Shown here: piece by piece, positions 52,780 to 63,031 of the stretch
How positions within the stretch are numbered: position 1 is the first letter of the stretch
Layout: each line of letters starts with the position of its first letter
NCBI RefSeq assembly: GCF_000508165.1
Contig: NZ_AYOZ01000012.1
Coordinates: 1-64,000 of the forward strand
From: Marinomonas profundimaris
GTDB lineage: Bacteria > Pseudomonadota > Gammaproteobacteria > Pseudomonadales > Marinomonadaceae
Reading direction: 5' to 3'
DNA length: 64,000 nucleotides
Made by a program: the position numbers and the translations under genes
The notes under the pieces: generated by a model
The model's database searches: none
Told to the model about the DNA's origin: nothing
What the model saw: the letters and a program-made list of their open reading frames with translations, nothing else

Positions 52780-54050
52780 TTTACTGCCCCTTTTCTCGCT
52801 GCAAAACCAGTTCGTGTTACACGAACAATACCTCGAGGTTTCCAAATCATCATAACCACCATCAAAATACCAAACATCAGAACTCGGTATTCAGCGAACT
52901 CTCTCAACATCTCAGGCAGAACCGTCAAACAGAAAGCGGCGATTACGACCCCTAATGTTGAGCCCATTCCACCCAACACCACGATGGCTAGAATTAATGC
53001 AGATTCGAAGAAGGTAAACGAGGATGGATTCACAAAGCCTTGGTAAGTGGCAAAAAACACACCGGCTAAGCCGCCAGTAGACGCGCCTAGCATGAAGGCA
53101 GAAAGCTTCACTAAAACATGGTTCAAGCCAAGTGAGCGGCACGCCACTTCATCTTCACGAAGCGCCTCCCAAGCACGACCTATTGGCATTTTCACTAAAC
53201 GATGCTTGATGAACAGCACGGCCCATACCACTGCGAACAGAATCAAATAAATGAACATGTATTTATAAGCAGAATCATACGGAAGATTGAAAAATTCATG
53301 GAAGGTTTCGCCGTCTTTTGACCGTCGCTTAAACTCCAAACCAAACAAGGTCGGTAATGGTGCAGACACTCCATTCGGCCCATGGGTGAATGAAGCCCAG
53401 TTAGTGAGAATCAGACGAATGATCTCCCCAAAACCCAAGGTCACAATCGCCAAATAATCCCCATGCATTCGCAATACAGGGAAACCTAGAATCGCCCCCG
53501 CAAACGCCGCTAATAACGCCGCAATAGGCAACATTGACCAGAAACCCAGTCCTAAGTTTTCATAACCCAGCGCCAAACCATAAGCACCAATGGCATAGAA
53601 ACCAACAAAGCCTAGATCCAATAAGCCAGCCAAACCAACCACGATGTTTAAGCCAAGACCCAAAAGTACATAGATCAAACCAAGAATGACCACGGTTAAT
53701 ACGTACTTCGACGCGACAAACGGCACCAAAAGACCAACCAAAATCACCAGAGGGATAATCCAGACCATTTTCGATTTATGATTAGGAGATAAAACCGTGG
53801 CGCCTTCATCGTTATTTGCATAACGAAATGCCATTGCCACGCCCTTTTCAGTCTGAAAAAAGCAGGACATAACAAAACGCCCAACAACAACAATTGCAAC
53901 CATCCAGGCCACTCGCCCAAACTCAGCACTGAATCCATAACCATCAAGTAGCACCCCAACAATAGGGCCAAACAAGATGAGCGCTAAAAAACCAGCGACC
54001 AAGGCATCAATACTGCTTTTCTTAAAATTTATTCCTACGGATTGGCTCAT
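52776..54050 (-). CDS. livM: LivM, branched-chain amino acid ABC permease
   Basis: A 424-aa inner-membrane permease, about ten helices, with an N-terminal extension typical of LivM (first helices at 15-60 and 95-130). The conserved permease core includes GLNIVVGLAGLLDLGFVGFYAIGAY (in parts) and RMHGDYLAIVTLGFGEIIRL, with the EAA-like loop GRAWEALREDEVACRSLG. It directly abuts livH and overlaps livG. Confidence 0.95.
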   Translation of the reverse strand: MSQSVGINFKKSSIDALVAGFLALILFGPIVGVLLDGYGFSAEFGRVAWMVAIVVVGRFVMSCFFQTEKGVAMAFRYANNDEGATVLSPNHKSKMVWIIPLVILVGLLVPFVASKYVLTVVILGLIYVLLGLGLNIVVGLAGLLDLGFVGFYAIGAYGLALGYENLGLGFWSMLPIAALLAAFAGAILGFPVLRMHGDYLAIVTLGFGEIIRLILTNWASFTHGPNGVSAPLPTLFGLEFKRRSKDGETFHEFFNLPYDSAYKYMFIYLILFAVVWAVLFIKHRLVKMPIGRAWEALREDEVACRSLGLNHVLVKLSAFMLGASTGGLAGVFFATYQGFVNPSSFTFFESALILAIVVLGGMGSTLGVVIAAFCLTVLPEMLREFAEYRVLMFGILMVVMMIWKPRGIVRVTRTGFAARKGAVK

Positions 54051-54962
54051 TTATACTTTCTCCACTTCAGGTTTGCCGAGAAGGCCACTTGGGCGAATTA
54101 TCAAAATGAGGACTAATAAAGAGAAAGAGAACACATCTTTATAGTCAGAGCTGATCAATCCAGCAAACAAGGCTTCTGACAAACCAAGAATCAGTCCACC
54201 CAACATGGCGCCAGGCAAAGAACCAATTCCGCCTAATACTGCGGCCGTAAAGGCTTTAATACCAATAATAAACCCGACGTAAAAATCAAATGCACCGTAA
54301 TCTAATGTCACCAAAACACCTGCCAAAGCCGCCATCATGGCGCCGATAACAAATACTGTCGAAATTACTTTATCTGTGTCTATGCCCAAAATAGACGCCA
54401 TTTTACGGTCTTGCTGAGTCGCACGACACATACGGCCTAATTTTGTTTTTTGAATGACATACGTTAATACGCCCATCCCAAGAAGAGAGATGAACAAAAT
54501 GAGCAGTTTCATATAGGTAATTTGCACAAAACCATCACCCACAGTAAAGCGAATCGCGCCCGTCAAAAGCGTCGGAACACCTTGTTGGTTCGCACCCTGA
54601 CTAAGCTGTACATAGTTTTGTAAAATAAGAGACATACCAATCGCCGAGATCAGTACAGAAAGGCGACTAGAGTTTCGTAGTGGACGGTATGCAATACGCT
54701 CAATCACCCAACCATAAGCGCCTGTCACAGCAACCGTTAAAAATAACGTACCTATAATAATGATGGGAAAAGATTCGATACCGAAAAAAGTTAAAAGGGC
54801 AATTGCAATTGCCGTGATATAAGCAGACACCATGTAAACATCGCCATGGGCAAAGTTAATCATGCCAATAATGCCGTATACCATGGTGTAACCGATCGCA
54901 ATGAGTCCGTAAACAGAACCAAGGGTAAGACCGTTTACCAGCTGCTGGAGAACGATATCCAT
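54051..54962 (-). CDS. livH: LivH, branched-chain amino acid ABC permease
   Basis: A 303-aa inner-membrane permease, about eight helices, starting MDIVLQQLVNGLTLGSVYGLIAIGYT (in parts) and with the family segment GMINFAHGDVYMV near residue 33 and CRATQQDRKMASILGID as the ATPase-contact loop. It ends directly at the livM start. The gap to livK holds a hairpin that may lower its expression relative to the binding protein. Confidence 0.95.
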   Translation of the reverse strand: MDIVLQQLVNGLTLGSVYGLIAIGYTMVYGIIGMINFAHGDVYMVSAYITAIAIALLTFFGIESFPIIIIGTLFLTVAVTGAYGWVIERIAYRPLRNSSRLSVLISAIGMSLILQNYVQLSQGANQQGVPTLLTGAIRFTVGDGFVQITYMKLLILFISLLGMGVLTYVIQKTKLGRMCRATQQDRKMASILGIDTDKVISTVFVIGAMMAALAGVLVTLDYGAFDFYVGFIIGIKAFTAAVLGGIGSLPGAMLGGLILGLSEALFAGLISSDYKDVFSFSLLVLILIIRPSGLLGKPEVEKV

Positions 54963-54997
54963 CGTAAGACCTCGTGGGGATTTTTTAATAGAGAGGG

Positions 54998-55034
54998 CTT
55001 GTTTACCAGCACCGTCCTTGCGCCAGTAAACAAG
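54998..55034 (-). repeat. Hairpin between livK and livH
   Basis: CTTGTTTAC (54998-55006) and GTAAACAAG (55026-55034) pair exactly, with further G-C and wobble pairs inside. A second AT-rich stem (TAAACTAA / TTAGTTTA) lies over the livK stop codon. Such hairpins often let more message for the binding protein accumulate. Confidence 0.65.
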
Positions 55035-55053
55035 TAAATTAAACTAAATGAAA

Positions 55054-56166
55054 TTAGTTTACTTGATGATATTTACCTTGAGCATCCCACTCATACATAA
55101 CGTAATCTGAAACCGTCAAATCACCTTTGTCATCAAAGTCTTTCTTACCCATTACGGTATTAACAGAATGAGACTTCAACCACTCAGAACCTTTTACAGG
55201 ATCTAAATTGTTATTAGACAAAGCCGCTGCAACGACTTGCATCGCTGTGTAAGAATACAGCGTATAGCCTTCTGGCTCATAACCGCTATCACGGAATTCT
55301 TTGATCACTTTCTTACCTGAAGGATAAGAAGATGGTGGCGCACCAAATGTCATCAGTACACCGTCTACGTATTTAGGTGAACCCGCAACGGATACAAACT
55401 CATCCGATACAATACCGTCACCAGAGATGAAAATGGCTTTTGATCCTTGCTCACGTAACTGACGAACCAATGGACCGGCTTCTGAATGAAGGCCACCAAA
55501 ATAAACAACATCCGCATCAACAGAACGAATCTTAGTGATCAACGCGTTGAAATCTTTCTCACCACGCGTCAAACCTTCATACATCACTTCTTTTACGCCA
55601 TACGCGTTAAGTGTCGACTTCATGGCATCGGCAAGGCCTTTACCATAAGTATCTTTATCGTGAATAACCGCAACGCGTTTTGCTTTAAGAACGTCAACAA
55701 TGTAGCTTGCCGCTACGTCACCTTGTTGGTCATCACGACCACATACACGGAAAACGTTTGGTAAACCTTGATCTGTAAGTGTTGGGTTTGTAGAGGCTGG
55801 CGTTACCATTAACACGCCCGCTTCTTCATAAATTCTTGACGCTGGGATAGACGAAGAAGAACAGAAATGTCCAACAACCGCTAAAGCACCATCGGAATCG
55901 ACTAAACGGTTGGCAACAGAAACCGCTTGTTTTGGCTCACAGGCATCATCTGCTTTCACAAGCTTGATCATTTCGCCTTTAAGACCGCCCGCAGCGTTGA
56001 TATCTGCCGCTGCTTTTTCAGCCCCTTTCCACAGTTGCTCACCAAAAGCTGCATAAGGACCAGTATGTGGACCTGCTACACCGATGACCACATCAGCCTG
56101 AGCCAGTGTTGCCGCTCCAGCGACAGCAAGAGATATTAATGTTTTTCTAATAACCGCATTTGACAT
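55054..56166 (-). CDS. livK: LivK/LivJ-like branched-chain amino acid binding protein
   Basis: A 370-aa periplasmic-binding protein type 1. Signal peptide MSNAVIRKTLISLAVAGAAT ending LAQA before DVVIGVAGPHTGPYAAFGEQ (cleavage near residue 24). The mature start and the Cys pair (DDACEPKQA, GHFCSSSS) are typical of LIV-binding proteins. It binds Leu/Ile/Val (possibly Ala or Thr) for LivHMGF. First gene of the operon, with a long upstream region. Confidence 0.94.
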   Translation of the reverse strand: MSNAVIRKTLISLAVAGAATLAQADVVIGVAGPHTGPYAAFGEQLWKGAEKAAADINAAGGLKGEMIKLVKADDACEPKQAVSVANRLVDSDGALAVVGHFCSSSSIPASRIYEEAGVLMVTPASTNPTLTDQGLPNVFRVCGRDDQQGDVAASYIVDVLKAKRVAVIHDKDTYGKGLADAMKSTLNAYGVKEVMYEGLTRGEKDFNALITKIRSVDADVVYFGGLHSEAGPLVRQLREQGSKAIFISGDGIVSDEFVSVAGSPKYVDGVLMTFGAPPSSYPSGKKVIKEFRDSGYEPEGYTLYSYTAMQVVAAALSNNNLDPVKGSEWLKSHSVNTVMGKKDFDDKGDLTVSDYVMYEWDAQGKYHQVN

Positions 56167-56637
56167 AAGAAAAGCCTCTACTCGTTTTGTGTTTTATCGT
56201 TATTATTCAAAAGCAAGAAGCGTTCCAAAAACATTAGCCTTTATCAAAAGGCATATAATTTGGAACTTTCACAGTAACTATTCAAAAAATGTGCACCGCT
56301 ACGAGGCTACACAGTAATATTAGACTAAACTTTGGTCAATAGTAGTGCGTACAAATAATGCAAATTACATAAAGAAAACGCTATACGGCAGTAAAAAGGC
56401 AAAATAAAACACTAACAATCAAAGGTTATATAGTTTTTTATACTTCTAAGAGAATTTCTCTGCACTAGGTGAGAGCAAGATAAGAAAGGATTCGTTCTGA
56501 AGTGATGCGGTGTATATAGACTACCCACGAGTAGAAATAAGGCAACACCTATAACGTATTACAAAGAAAGAAATAAAAGTTGCAAAAAACTACGATTTTT
56601 TATCAAAAAACTCTGAATCGACACAGAATATTCAAGA
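56167..56637. other. Long AT-rich region upstream of livK
   Basis: A 471-base region between livK and yibQ, both on the minus strand. It holds the predicted livK promoter (56312-56340) and a leader of about 140 bases. The part from 56400 to 56637 shows no gene, strong hairpin or known site; no clear terminator for yibQ is seen in it. Confidence 0.6.
56312..56340 (-). promoter_or_regulatory. Candidate sigma-70 promoter of livK
   Basis: On the minus strand TTGACC, a 17-base spacer and TACTGT fit -35 and -10 elements. Transcription would begin about 56305, 140 bases before the livK start. Confidence 0.5.
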
Positions 56638-57840
56638 TTACTTACTCTGAATATTTTTCTGTCTCACAACCAGCACATCGGATAAGTGGACAAGTCGAAC
56701 GCCATCTCGCTCTAAATGATGCAGACGTTTTTTAAGATACGCCATTGTTTCTGGATAAGGGTGCCCAATTGCCAAAGCACTTCCGTGGCGCTTTGCTAAT
56801 TTTATAAGACGAGAGAATTGCTTATCAATTGCCTGTTCAGTACGAATATTATCTAAAAAAACATCCCTACTGACCGTTTTCAAACCGTACTCTTGTGCCG
56901 TTTTTCTCGCCACACTTTTAGGACTGGTTAAGCTGTCTATAAAAAACAGCGAGCGCCCTTTCAATGTTTCCATCACCCATTTCATCGAGTCTTCTTTGGT
57001 GGTTAACAAACTGCCCATGTGGTTATTCACACCTTGGATACCAGGCAAACCATCTAGATCTTTATTCAAGGTCGCCTTTAACTCTTGTTCTGTCATCTTG
57101 GCGTACAAACCACCGGGACCAAGTTTCAATTCACGTTGGTTTTCCATTGGAGCATGCAACAAGGTAATGCGTTTCTGTTCTTTTGCGGTCAATGCCGTTG
57201 CACGAGCAAAAGGCGTTTCTGGCAAAATAGCCAATGCTACTTCGCTAGGCAACGCTAAAGAAGACGTCATTCCTTGGCGATTATAACCAAGATCATCAAT
57301 AAGTATCGCGATTCTTGGCATTTTTGGATGCACATCAACGGCCTGAATAGTCGCAGGAACGACCGCTTTATTAGGCAATTTTTCTTCAGACTCCACCTTG
57401 AGTACGGGTAATGGCTTAGTATCAGATTCAGGGAGATGACCGATTGGCGCGTCTAGGAAAGGAACAATGGTTGGCGACCAAGGCTTCACAACATCGAACA
57501 TTGGAGCGATTGGTAATATTTGAGGGTGCGGATTTGTAGAAAGATCTGACGGTTGTGACGATGTATTTTTCACAGAATGAGTCTGTTTTTTAGGGGTTAA
57601 AACAGGCCCCAAGTGCTCAGGAAGGACAACAGGCACATTAAAAAATGTTTGCTCTTCCTTTTCGGTGGCCTGACTCTCGTCAAGTGGCACAACTTCAACG
57701 TCTTCATTCACCAATACAGATGTATCAATACCTGTCGCCGTATCCACGGAATTCGACTCATTCGCCCATCCAGACAAACACAGTAACAAACCAATAACGA
57801 CAAACACTATTTTAAAATTAACCAAACGACTGCTTACCAA
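56638..57840 (-). CDS. yibQ: YibQ-like divergent polysaccharide deacetylase family protein
   Basis: A 400-aa exported protein. Signal or anchor near residues 8-26 (FKIVFVVIGLLLCLSGWA), a low-complexity Pro/Thr-rich linker (about 30-165), then the DUF610/YibQ domain from about 170: PRIAILIDDLGYNRQG with the paired Asp, LLHAPMENQ, GVNNHMGS, FFIDSLTS and AIGHPYPET. It resembles polysaccharide deacetylases, but its substrate is unknown. It is last in gpmI-envC-ctpA-yibQ, a cell-envelope group. Confidence 0.88.
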   Translation of the reverse strand: MVSSRLVNFKIVFVVIGLLLCLSGWANESNSVDTATGIDTSVLVNEDVEVVPLDESQATEKEEQTFFNVPVVLPEHLGPVLTPKKQTHSVKNTSSQPSDLSTNPHPQILPIAPMFDVVKPWSPTIVPFLDAPIGHLPESDTKPLPVLKVESEEKLPNKAVVPATIQAVDVHPKMPRIAILIDDLGYNRQGMTSSLALPSEVALAILPETPFARATALTAKEQKRITLLHAPMENQRELKLGPGGLYAKMTEQELKATLNKDLDGLPGIQGVNNHMGSLLTTKEDSMKWVMETLKGRSLFFIDSLTSPKSVARKTAQEYGLKTVSRDVFLDNIRTEQAIDKQFSRLIKLAKRHGSALAIGHPYPETMAYLKKRLHHLERDGVRLVHLSDVLVVRQKNIQSK

Positions 57841-57861
57841 AAAAATACATAGAATAAAAAA

Positions 57862-59139
57862 TTACGGCTTCTGAATTAGCTTAGGCAAAGTTTTCAGAAT
57901 GGTAACCGCCTGAAAAAGTTGGAAATCGCTTTTTGCGAGCGCTCCAATATCCGATTTAACATCGGCACTGGTTCGTTCTTTTCCGCCCGTACCATTGCCT
58001 AAATGTCCTTTAAGTTCGGCTTCTTTAACAATGAACTGCCCTTTCTCAAAGGTCAAAGACGCTTGAGGCACAACAAGGTCTGGGGTAATACCTTGCGCTT
58101 GGATTGAACGTCCATTTGGCGTGTAATACAACGCGGTGGTTAATTTCACGGCATCACCATTTGAAAGCGGCACCACCGTTTGCACCGAGCCTTTACCAAA
58201 CGTTTCCGTTCCCATGATCACCGCGCGCTGATGATCCTGTAAAGCCCCAGCGACAATCTCAGACGCGGACGCAGAACCTTCATTCACGAGTACGACAAGT
58301 GGAATCTTCGCCAGCCTGGTGTTTTTCTTGGTTGCCGTAAACTGACTCTTCGATATCTCATGACGCCCGTTTGTGTAAACAATGATGCCTTGATCAATAA
58401 ACGCATCAACGATGTTCACTGCGCTTTGCAAAACACCGCCAGGGTTATTCCGTAAATCTAAAACAACCCCTTTAATATCGCCTTCTTTTTTCAATCTATC
58501 GATGGCTTGGTAAAATTCATTTCCGCTGTCACCTTGGAATTGACTGATACGAAAATAGGCAATGCCATCGCCTAACCATTTTTCGGACACACTATCGTCT
58601 TCCACCATGCGACGCGTAAGCTCGTAATGTTTCACTTCCCCATCGCGTTCAATATCCAATGCCACGGTGGAACCCACTTCGCCGCGCATGAGCGTTATTA
58701 TATCCTGCATGCCAAGGTCTGTGATGAGCGTGTTGTCAATTTTAACGATGATGTCACCCGGTAAAATACCCGCTTCAGACGCGGCAGAAGCATCAACGGG
58801 TGTCACAATAATCAAATGATTGTCTTTCATTTCGACTTCAACACCGATGCCTGCATAGTTTCCAGACGTCTGTTCATTGAAATCGACCAATTCATTTTTT
58901 GTAAAATACTCTGAATGTGGATCAAGCCCTAACACCATGCCTTTTAATGCTTTATGAAGAATGTCTTCGTCAGACAAGACTTCCACATAGCCTTCGCGGA
59001 TGGTTTCAAAGGTTTCAACAAAAGACTGAATTTCAGCGGTGGGCAATGTCGATTGATCCTGAGTATCTATCGCAAGAACAGGCGTCGCTAATAGCACCAT
59101 AAATACCAAGGGAATTCGCTGACGTAGAATCTTGATCAT
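57862..59139 (-). CDS. ctpA: CtpA, carboxy-terminal processing protease (S41)
   Basis: A 425-aa periplasmic serine protease. The start at 59139 (MIKILRQRIPLVFMVLLA, signal to about residue 23) has AGGA upstream; the longer open frame would run into envC. Domains: N-terminal helical part, PDZ (about 90-180, GIGVEVEMKDNHLIIVTPVD), and the peptidase core with the catalytic Ser in GSASASEIVAGAL and Lys in GTETFGKGSVQ. In Pseudomonas CtpA degrades peptidoglycan hydrolases. It follows envC, a regulator of such hydrolases. Confidence 0.94.
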   Translation of the reverse strand: MIKILRQRIPLVFMVLLATPVLAIDTQDQSTLPTAEIQSFVETFETIREGYVEVLSDEDILHKALKGMVLGLDPHSEYFTKNELVDFNEQTSGNYAGIGVEVEMKDNHLIIVTPVDASAASEAGILPGDIIVKIDNTLITDLGMQDIITLMRGEVGSTVALDIERDGEVKHYELTRRMVEDDSVSEKWLGDGIAYFRISQFQGDSGNEFYQAIDRLKKEGDIKGVVLDLRNNPGGVLQSAVNIVDAFIDQGIIVYTNGRHEISKSQFTATKKNTRLAKIPLVVLVNEGSASASEIVAGALQDHQRAVIMGTETFGKGSVQTVVPLSNGDAVKLTTALYYTPNGRSIQAQGITPDLVVPQASLTFEKGQFIVKEAELKGHLGNGTGGKERTSADVKSDIGALAKSDFQLFQAVTILKTLPKLIQKP

Positions 59140-59191
59140 ATTTATTCCTATCACTTTTTTACTAGCCGCTGGTTTAAGCATGTCATGTAAA

Positions 59192-60331
59192 TCAACCAGC
59201 ACGTACCCAAGAAAGGGGTTTAAGTGGTGTGCCATTATGGCGAATCGCAAAAAATAAAGCCGTATCAGGACGACCACCAGTACTGCCTGCCATGGCAACA
59301 GTATCGTTGGCTCCGACCCATTCACCAACTTCTTTTAGTAAGCTCTGATTGTAACCATATAATGACATGTAACCATCACCATGGTCTAAAATAAGTAAAA
59401 AACCAAACCCTCGCATCCAATCCGAAAACACTACTCGGCCTTGGAATATTGCATGAACAGGTTCGCCTTCTTTCGCACGCAACGTCACGCCCCCTAAATT
59501 AATACTGCCGCTCGTGGAAAGCGCAGAAACAACATTTAAAGGACGAACCAACTTGCCGCGCTGAGAGGAAAAAGGCACATCTTGATCCGGGATTTGCACA
59601 TCCGCCAAAGCCTCTTCTAAACGCTGGAGCATTTCTTGTAAGTCTTGCTGATTTTTTAACAACTGCTTAGAGCGTTTATCGCCCTTGGCAAGGTCCTTGT
59701 CTAATTTGACCAATAAATTACGGCGGTCTGCTTGTTGCCCTGTCAGTCGACTGCGCTCTTCTTTTAATAACACTTCTTCTCTGGCTTGCTGAGCACGATG
59801 ACTGCGAATGCTTTTTTCCACCAGATTCAAATCGCTCACTTCATTAATGAATCCATTAATCAGAGACTGACGAGCATTCGAAAAATAACGATTGTATTGC
59901 ACCAAACGCTGAGTATCTTCAGAGCGGTCGCCGTCCAATAAGAACTTAATGCTTTCTTCATCACCGGAACGATAAACCGCCCTTAATTGGGCGGCTATTT
60001 GTTCATTTTGTTGTTGAATACTGAGTTGAAGTGATCGCTGCTGGGTTCTTAATTCCCCAAGCTGTTTTTCTCCCTTTTTCAAACTGTCTTGGATATTTTG
60101 GATCTTTTTGAGCAACTCTTGAATGTCTTTTTCTTTACCTTCAAGCTGATTTTCTACATCAGATCGCTCAGATTTAAGATCCTTTAGCCAGCCATTCAGC
60201 TTCTTCAAATCTTTCTGCAAAGTTTGAATCTGCTGCTTCGCTTCCTCCGGAGTTTGTGGTTCACCTGCCGCCCAGCTAACGCTGGACAACAAGAGAAAAC
60301 ACAAAACAAGACAACGAGACAATAAGGTCAT
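59192..60331 (-). CDS. envC: EnvC-like murein hydrolase activator
   Basis: A 379-aa periplasmic protein: signal peptide (about residues 1-21, ending SWA), two coiled-coil stretches (about 25-115 and 170-250) and a C-terminal LytM (M23) domain. The zinc ligands of active M23 enzymes are not all present (YGYNQS replaces the usual YxHL), as in EnvC, which activates amidases AmiA/B at division. The ATG at 60331 has GAGG upstream; a GTG at 60346 overlapping the gpmI end is an alternative. It follows gpmI by seven bases. Confidence 0.92.
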   Translation of the reverse strand: MTLLSRCLVLCFLLLSSVSWAAGEPQTPEEAKQQIQTLQKDLKKLNGWLKDLKSERSDVENQLEGKEKDIQELLKKIQNIQDSLKKGEKQLGELRTQQRSLQLSIQQQNEQIAAQLRAVYRSGDEESIKFLLDGDRSEDTQRLVQYNRYFSNARQSLINGFINEVSDLNLVEKSIRSHRAQQAREEVLLKEERSRLTGQQADRRNLLVKLDKDLAKGDKRSKQLLKNQQDLQEMLQRLEEALADVQIPDQDVPFSSQRGKLVRPLNVVSALSTSGSINLGGVTLRAKEGEPVHAIFQGRVVFSDWMRGFGFLLILDHGDGYMSLYGYNQSLLKEVGEWVGANDTVAMAGSTGGRPDTALFFAIRHNGTPLKPLSWVRAG

Positions 60332-60338
60332 CCTAGCC

Positions 60339-61868
60339 TCAGCCACGCGTGAGCAAGCTCACACCCGTCATTTCAGCGGGTTTTTCCATTCCCATCATAT
60401 CCAACAAAGTCGGTGCAAGATCACACAATGCGCCTTCTTTAATGCCAACACCTTCTGTCGGAGTAAACAGAACCAATGGAACAGGTCCAATCGTATGCGA
60501 TGTCAAAGGCTGAGAACCGTCGTCACTCAACATTTGCTCTACGTTTCCGTGATCCGCAGTAATCAAACATTGTCCGCCGTTCACTTTCAACGCCGCAATA
60601 ATTCGACCTAAACAAGCATCGACCGCTTCAACCGCTTGTACGGCCGCAGAAAAAATGCCGCTGTGTCCGACCATGTCCCCGTTGGCGAAGTTACAAATGA
60701 TGGTGTCGTATTTGCCCGCTTCAATGACTTCTACCAGCTTATCTGTCACTTCTGGCGCGCTCATTTCTGGTTTCAAATCATAAGTAGCGACATTTGGCGA
60801 TGGAATCAATTCGCGCTCTTCTCCATCAAACAAGGCTTCTTCGCCGCCGTTGAAGAAGAAAGTAACATGCGCGTATTTTTCCGTTTCTGCGATGCGAAGT
60901 TGTTTTTTGCCACTTTTCGCCAACACCTCACCGAGCGTATTGCTCAATGCAATCGGCGGAAACGCAACGTCAGCGTTGATGTCTGACGCAAACTCAGTGA
61001 AGGTGACAAAGGATGAAAATTTCGGATAAACCGTACGTTCAAAACCGTCAAAATTTGCATCCGTAAAGGCTCGAGTAAGTTGACGAGCACGATCTGGGCG
61101 GAAGTTAGCAAAAATAATAGCGTCTCCATCCTGAACCGGTGCTGGCGCACCAATCACACTGGCTTTTACAAACTCATCATTTTCATCACGATCGTATGCG
61201 GCCTGAATGGCATGCGCCGCAGTGTCCGCTTGAAACTGACCTTTGCCCATCACAATCGCATCGTAAGCCGTTTTCACTCGATCCCAACGGTTATCACGGT
61301 CCATTGCATAATAACGGCCCGTCAATGTGGCAATCTTACCTACGCCTAATTCAGCCAGCTTTGCTTCTAATTCCGCCGTCGGTGTTTGAGCAGAACGAGG
61401 TGGTGTGTCCCGCCCATCGGTAAAGCCATGAACATAAATGGCTTTCGCGCCGCGCTTGGCGGCCATTTCGCACATTGCCATGATTTGCTCATGATGACTG
61501 TGAACACCCCCATTGGATAACAAACCTAGGATATGCACTGCTTTGTTCGCCGCGACCGCTTTATCAACGGCATTGACTAAGGCTTCATTTTCAAAAAAAG
61601 TGCCATCATCAATGGCTTTTCCAATACGGGTAAAGTTCTGATAAACCACACGACCAGCACCCAAATTCATATGGCCAACTTCAGAATTGCCCATTTGGCC
61701 TTCAGGTAAACCCACTGCAAGGCCAGACGTTTTAATTAAAGTATGAGGATGGTTTTTCCAAAGCGCGTCCCAGTTTGGAGTATTGGCAGCAGCAATGGCG
61801 TTCGATGTAGAAGTCTCGCTGTATCCCCATCCATCAAGGATGAAAAGGGCGGTGGTCTTTTTGTTCAT
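60339..61868 (-). CDS. gpmI: GpmI, cofactor-independent phosphoglycerate mutase
   Basis: A 509-aa manganese enzyme interconverting 3- and 2-phosphoglycerate. Motifs: [28 protein letters not shown] with nucleophile Ser62, [31 protein letters not shown] and [12 protein letters not shown]. Length is usual. First of the gpmI-envC-ctpA-yibQ series, an order also known in Pseudomonas and enterics. Confidence 0.97.
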   Translation of the reverse strand: MNKKTTALFILDGWGYSETSTSNAIAAANTPNWDALWKNHPHTLIKTSGLAVGLPEGQMGNSEVGHMNLGAGRVVYQNFTRIGKAIDDGTFFENEALVNAVDKAVAANKAVHILGLLSNGGVHSHHEQIMAMCEMAAKRGAKAIYVHGFTDGRDTPPRSAQTPTAELEAKLAELGVGKIATLTGRYYAMDRDNRWDRVKTAYDAIVMGKGQFQADTAAHAIQAAYDRDENDEFVKASVIGAPAPVQDGDAIIFANFRPDRARQLTRAFTDANFDGFERTVYPKFSSFVTFTEFASDINADVAFPPIALSNTLGEVLAKSGKKQLRIAETEKYAHVTFFFNGGEEALFDGEERELIPSPNVATYDLKPEMSAPEVTDKLVEVIEAGKYDTIICNFANGDMVGHSGIFSAAVQAVEAVDACLGRIIAALKVNGGQCLITADHGNVEQMLSDDGSQPLTSHTIGPVPLVLFTPTEGVGIKEGALCDLAPTLLDMMGMEKPAEMTGVSLLTRG

Positions 61869-61968
61869 CTTAATCTATCCCGTAAGTTGATCGTGATTAT
61901 CATTTGATACTATCACAGGCTTGTAATTTTGTTACAGGTTCGCGTATCTATTCAGGCTATAAGTTTCA

Positions 61969-62883
61969 TTAATGAGTGCAGAACAATTCATTTCGTTTTG
62001 CCAACAACCAATCACGAAAAATCACGACTTGCTCAAGATCTGCTTTGTCCACAGGGTAGGACAAAAGGTATTCGTGTGGCGTCGATACCGCCTTGCCAAA
62101 CGGCGCCACCAGCTCACCTGTGTTTAAACTACGTTCAGCGAGAATCGTTGGCAATATTGCAATGCCCATTCCATGTTTTGCTGCTTCCAGTAGCATATGA
62201 AAGTGAGCAAATGAGGCGCCCGCAAAGGAGCCGCTTTCTAACCCTTGAGACACCATCCAATCTGGCCACGCATTCATCCGTGACGATAAATGCAAAAATG
62301 GAAACTGAGTAACATCTTCCACTCGCCACTCACCGATCGCGTTATCACCAATACGCGACAACAACTCAGGTGAGCTGACCGCGATAACATGCTCTCGAAT
62401 TAATTGATGTGAAATCGCGCGCGGCCAATGATCGCCGCCATAATGCAAAATAATATCGATATTTTCAGGGTCAATTTTTGCGGCGTCGTCCAAGGAACGT
62501 ACTTTGATCTGAAACTGAGGATGCTCGAGTTGAAACTCCGCCAGCAGCGGCATCAACCAATATGACGCCAAGGTTGGTAATGCCGAAATGGTCAGTGTGG
62601 TTTTTTCGTCTTCACGGTGTAGCATTTTTAGACACGCGTTTTCCATGCCATCCAGCAATGGCACCACTTCTTTGTAATACGCAGCGCCCGTACCAGTTAA
62701 AACCAATCGTTTATTGAGACGGATAAAAAGATCACGGGACAAAAACTCTTCGAGGTTACGAATTTGTCGACTGACCGCACTTTGGGTTAGGTGTAACTCT
62801 TCCGCAGCCTTAGTGAAGCTTAAGTGCCTAACTGAAGCTTCAAAGCATTTTAACGCAGTGGAAGAAGGGATATAACGGCGCAT
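61969..62883 (-). CDS. LysR-family regulator (GcvA-like)
   Basis: A 304-aa LysR regulator. The N-terminus RRYIPSSTALKCFEASVRHLSFTKAAEEL holds the HTH with LTQSAVSRQIRNLEEFL (about residues 15-50), of the GcvA/AmpR type. The effector domain follows from about 90. The gene upstream on the same strand is an FAD oxidoreductase; regulation of it is possible but not shown. The ligand is unknown. Confidence 0.88.
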   Translation of the reverse strand: MRRYIPSSTALKCFEASVRHLSFTKAAEELHLTQSAVSRQIRNLEEFLSRDLFIRLNKRLVLTGTGAAYYKEVVPLLDGMENACLKMLHREDEKTTLTISALPTLASYWLMPLLAEFQLEHPQFQIKVRSLDDAAKIDPENIDIILHYGGDHWPRAISHQLIREHVIAVSSPELLSRIGDNAIGEWRVEDVTQFPFLHLSSRMNAWPDWMVSQGLESGSFAGASFAHFHMLLEAAKHGMGIAILPTILAERSLNTGELVAPFGKAVSTPHEYLLSYPVDKADLEQVVIFRDWLLAKRNELFCTH

Positions 62884-62966
62884 GGTGACGTTACTCGCTC
62901 ACAAAAAAAGAAAGTAAAAACAGGAAGGTAATAACTGTATCCTATATCACGCTTATTCCCAAACAG

Positions 62967-63010
62967 TTAAATGTAAAAACGCACCACAAAGATGCGTTTT
63001 TAACATTTAA
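62967..63010 (-). terminator. Terminator after the FAD oxidoreductase
   Basis: TTAAATGTAAAAACGCA and TGCGTTTTTAACATTTAA pair over 17 bases with one bulged base and a nine-base loop. The T-run is inside the stem. It lies just beyond the stop of the minus-strand oxidoreductase gene. Confidence 0.75.
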
Positions 63011-63031
63011 ATACACCATCAAAACAACCAA

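Noticed and set aside
59140-59328. 63-residue N-terminal extension of ctpA
   Set aside because: It overlaps envC, lacks a ribosome site and would hide the signal peptide that begins at 59139.
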